From NCBI RefSeq assembly GCF_010389155.1, contig NC_057763.1, forward strand, positions 4,340,649-4,404,648: a stretch of 64,000 nucleotides of DNA, read 5' to 3'. The position numbers and the translations under genes were made by a program. The stretch's first letter is position 1; each line of letters opens with the position of its first letter. The DNA comes from Erigeron canadensis (Eukaryota; Streptophyta; Magnoliopsida; Asterales; Asteraceae). Below, piece by piece: positions 61,507 to 64,000 of this stretch. The notes below the pieces were generated by a model. It was given only the letters and a program-made list of their open reading frames with translations, made no database searches and was not told the DNA's origin.

Positions 61507-61975
61507 TATATTTTACAATGATAAAAAGAGTCCTTTTCAAGAAACATCTCAATTTTGTTTCATCTACTCTATTTTGTTTCATCTATTTTAATGTGAGGTT
61601 TTTTTTTTCAATTTATTTTGTTTTTTTTTTCTTTCTTTTTTTGTGTGTGGAAGTGTGGATATTAGTGAGAGATGGATGGACTATCATAAATATACTTTTT
61701 GGACGGGTAATGGTCGTTCACGAAAGCAATAACAAATATTTAAAAATAAAGGCGGGAACAAATACTACTTCAAAGTCATCAACCATTCCATTTGACTTAT
61801 ACAGTGTGTACATTCTGTATTTTATAACATTATATATCTAAATCAACGATGCCAAATTAATTTATAACAAATATAATTACCAATGATTCACACATACAAA
61901 CGAATCTAAACCGTGTGCTCCACCTGCGCGTACATATCATGCGTGTTGGAAACACCTCATGATTCTCCCTCTCTC

Positions 61976-61990
61976 TCTATATATATAGAC
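61976..61990 (+). promoter_or_regulatory. Candidate TATA box and CT-rich tract of the PLC gene
   Basis: CTCTATATATATAGAC follows a CTCTCTCT tract and lies about 130 bases upstream of the ATG at 62118. That is a typical distance for a plant gene with a 100-base 5' UTR. Confidence 0.45.
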
Positions 61991-62117
61991 ATATATACAT
62001 ACATTCTCTCACATTTTCATATCACTCCCATCAACAATCTCCTGATCTCAAAAAGCTTAACAAGAATCTTGTTACATTCAGACAGTAGTAGGATTAGTGT
62101 ATGAAAGTGTAATTAAA

Positions 62118-64000
62118 ATGGGGAGTTACAAAGTATGTTACTGTTTTATAAGAAAGTTTAAAGTAACCGAAGCTGATCCACCATCAGACGTCAAAGAATT
62201 ATTTAAAAAATATTCCGGTGATGGTGTCTATATGACGGTGGATCAGCTTCGGCTTTTTCTAGAGGAATATAATGGACAGGCTGTCTTGGTTTCGGATGCT
62301 GAAAAGATAGTTGAACAAATACTTCATAAAAGACATCATCATCTTGCAAAGTTGATTCATAGAAGATCTATTAGTTTAGAGGATTTTCATCATTTTTTGT
62401 TTTGTACCGAGCTTAATCCGCCCATTACATCTCAAGTAAGTTTTTTAATTTATTATTTTGAGAATTTGAGCCAAGTCTAAGTGGATCCTGGCATCAAGGC
62501 CGCTTTGTTATTAACAATATTATGTCATCGCATATTTATATCTGTCTTATTGGTTATTTCAGCTTAAAGGTATAATAAGTTAATTGGAACTTGCTAGGCT
62601 AATTTAATGAACTAAAATTATCATATAAAATTGTTTATAATAAAGAATGAACTAATTTCTCTCTAATTGACTTAGTTTACTACTTGTTTGATTTGAAAAT
62701 GAATGTTCTTTAAGAAATTATTGATGCCATCTTACATTTAGGAGTAGTAAATCAAGACCTTACTTGAATAGGATGTGTTTTATAGGCTCTTTTGTACCTC
62801 GGTTTTTTTTATTCCTGGTGTTCTTAGGGTACACGTAAATCAAGTTCATCTAATGTGTTTACCTACTGTCAGTTAGGTACAAGTTAGAAAAATCCTTAGG
62901 TATATATAAAAAATTGAGATTTGAAAATTTGGTAGTTTGGTTAAGATTACTTTTTGGTAAGCTTATATTTTTGGAACAAATTTTGTATGGTCATTCTAAA
63001 TTGTACATCCATAGTTACTCTGATTGTGAAGAACATAACTAATTTAAGTCTACAATTTCCCATGATTACAGAAATTTGAACTTATTTACACTTTTAACAA
63101 AAACTTTGGTTTTCATTTTTAGGTTCATCAAGATATGAATGCTCCTTTATCACATTACTTCATATACACGGGCCACAATTCTTACTTGACCGGGAACCAG
63201 TTAAGTAGCAATTGCAGCATAGTTCCGATCATCAAAGCACTCAAACGAGGTGTAAGAGTCATTGAACTTGATCTATGGCCAAATCCATCAAAAGATAATG
63301 TACATGTACTTCATGGAAGGTATGCATACATCTGTATACAGAACGAAACCTATAAACGGAAAGTTCTTTTTGGGCCAAACTAGTCTAAAATGTGTTATAT
63401 ATGCATGCAGGACACTAACAAGCCCGGTAAAACTTATTGATTGCTTGAAAGCAATCAAAGAGAATGCTTTCATAGCGTCGCCTTATCCAGTCATCATAAC
63501 ACTAGAAGACCACCTTACTCCCGATCTTCAAGAGAAAGTAGCCGAGGTGAATACTTTTCTTATCTGTGAAGTTTAATCATCGGTCATATTATATCATTTT
63601 TCATATTCCTATTTGCTATTCTTGCAGATGGTCACTGAAACATTTGGATCGATGCTATTTTACCCTGAATCAGAAAAGTTTGAAGAACTCCCAACTCCTG
63701 AAAGCTTGAAGAATCGGATTTTAATTTCAACCAAACCTCCAAAAGAGTACCTTGAAATCAAAGAGGACAAGCGTACCAGCTCACAAAAGAACCAAGTTTC
63801 TGATTTAGATGATGATGCTTGGAGTGAGGACAATAGTTTTAAGGTTGGTTGACAACAAGACACATTAACACGTCTATATTGTTTACTTTTTTAATAAGCT
63901 TTTTAAGGATTCTAACTTTGTGTGTTATATTTACAGTCAGGAAGTGATAGGAGTGAGATTGATGCTGAAAACGAAGAATTGTTAAAGGCAAAGAAACCTC
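62118..64000 (+). CDS. PLC: Phosphoinositide-specific phospholipase C, 5' part
   Basis: This is a plant PI-PLC, which cleaves PI(4,5)P2 (or PI4P) at the plasma membrane in a Ca2+-dependent way. The gene is cut by the window end. Exons are 62118-62435, 63123-63319, 63411-63546, 63628-63843 and 63937 onward, all joining in frame (about 310 residues so far). The N-terminal region (about residues 20-100) is the EF-hand-like module of plant PLCs, including an EDFHHFLF segment. The X domain starts in exon 2. The catalytic residues are present: His124 and Asn125 in [11 protein letters not shown], Glu154 and Asp156 in ELDLWP, and His170 in VLHGR. Exon 3 holds [20 protein letters not shown]. Exons 4-5 enter the acidic X-Y linker. 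The Y and C2 domains lie beyond the window. The in-frame sequence upstream of the chosen ATG lacks another ATG. Confidence 0.93.

Larger units (their letters stand above)
54142..61975. other. Gene-free stretch between GT90 and PLC
   Basis: I find no exon. Two mini-Helitron-like copies (55657-55944 and 60219-60533) and a Mutator-type MITE (61344-61497) are complete. A decayed copy of the intron-5 MITE lies at about 56097-56232, and a weaker trace at about 60563-60630. A SINE-like piece on the minus strand lies at about 55430-55560 (B-box-like GGTTACGAGTTC). CT-rich sequence and a SINE-like tail (TATGTAGGGGTAAGGTCTG) lie at about 56640-56990. A 48-base A run lies at 59051-59098. Confidence 0.5.

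Noticed and set aside
61518..61841. 107-codon ORF upstream of PLC
   Set aside because: It is dominated by poly-T-encoded Phe runs, with no domain or splice support.

Overview
The window is a piece of a plant nuclear genome, almost certainly a eudicot. It is AT-rich, its genes are split by GT-AG introns, and it is full of plant-type LTR retrotransposons, a PIF/Harbinger element, MITEs, mini-Helitrons and a SINE. The genes and the style of the repeats suggest Asteraceae, but that is an inference, since no marker in the window settles it.

Five host genes can be supported. From left to right: (1) a vacuolar cation/proton exchanger of the CAX1/CAX3 type on the minus strand (5374-10225, 11 exons joining in one frame, 449 aa); (2) a TPS-b-type terpene synthase on the minus strand (33331-36112, 7 exons), with a reading-phase break at the exon 2/3 junction; (3) an intronless ELF4-like circadian clock gene on the plus strand (42016-42357), with a canonical evening element in its upstream region; (4) a GT90 (rumi/KDELC-like) O-glycosyltransferase on the plus strand (49382-54141, 6 exons, 483 aa); (5) the 5' part of a phosphoinositide-specific phospholipase C on the plus strand (62118 to the window edge). 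They do not form a pathway; they are separate single-copy-style genes spaced by repeats.

The block from about 11.9 to 25.7 kb is a retrotransposon graveyard. A 7.1-kb Ty3/gypsy element (12211-19315, TSD CTTTG) has lost its reverse transcriptase, carries a Lys where the integrase catalytic Glu should be, and is split by a 3.0-kb LTR-like insertion (13727-16700, TSD CAAGC). Beside it lies a younger 6.0-kb Ty1/copia element with 192-bp LTRs (19636-25655, TSD GAAAT) and at least two nonsense mutations. A 1.9-kb PIF/Harbinger element (29455-31383) carries a transposase broken by a nonsense codon and a homopolymer frameshift.

At 37.1-41.5 kb a three-layer insertion can be read directly: a 144-bp tandem repeat, a TIR element with an 8-bp TSD inside its second copy, and a 3.8-kb LTR-like unit with a 5-bp TSD inside that. 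Several small elements have exact target-site duplications: hAT-type elements at 766-1445 and 32010-32565, Mutator-type MITEs at 250-538 and 61344-61497, and a SINE with a 13-bp TSD at 42666-42998. Three mini-Helitron-like copies share a CTCG terminus. I found no tRNA, rRNA or CRISPR, and no clear new biochemical system; the novelty is in repeat structure and in possible gene decay.
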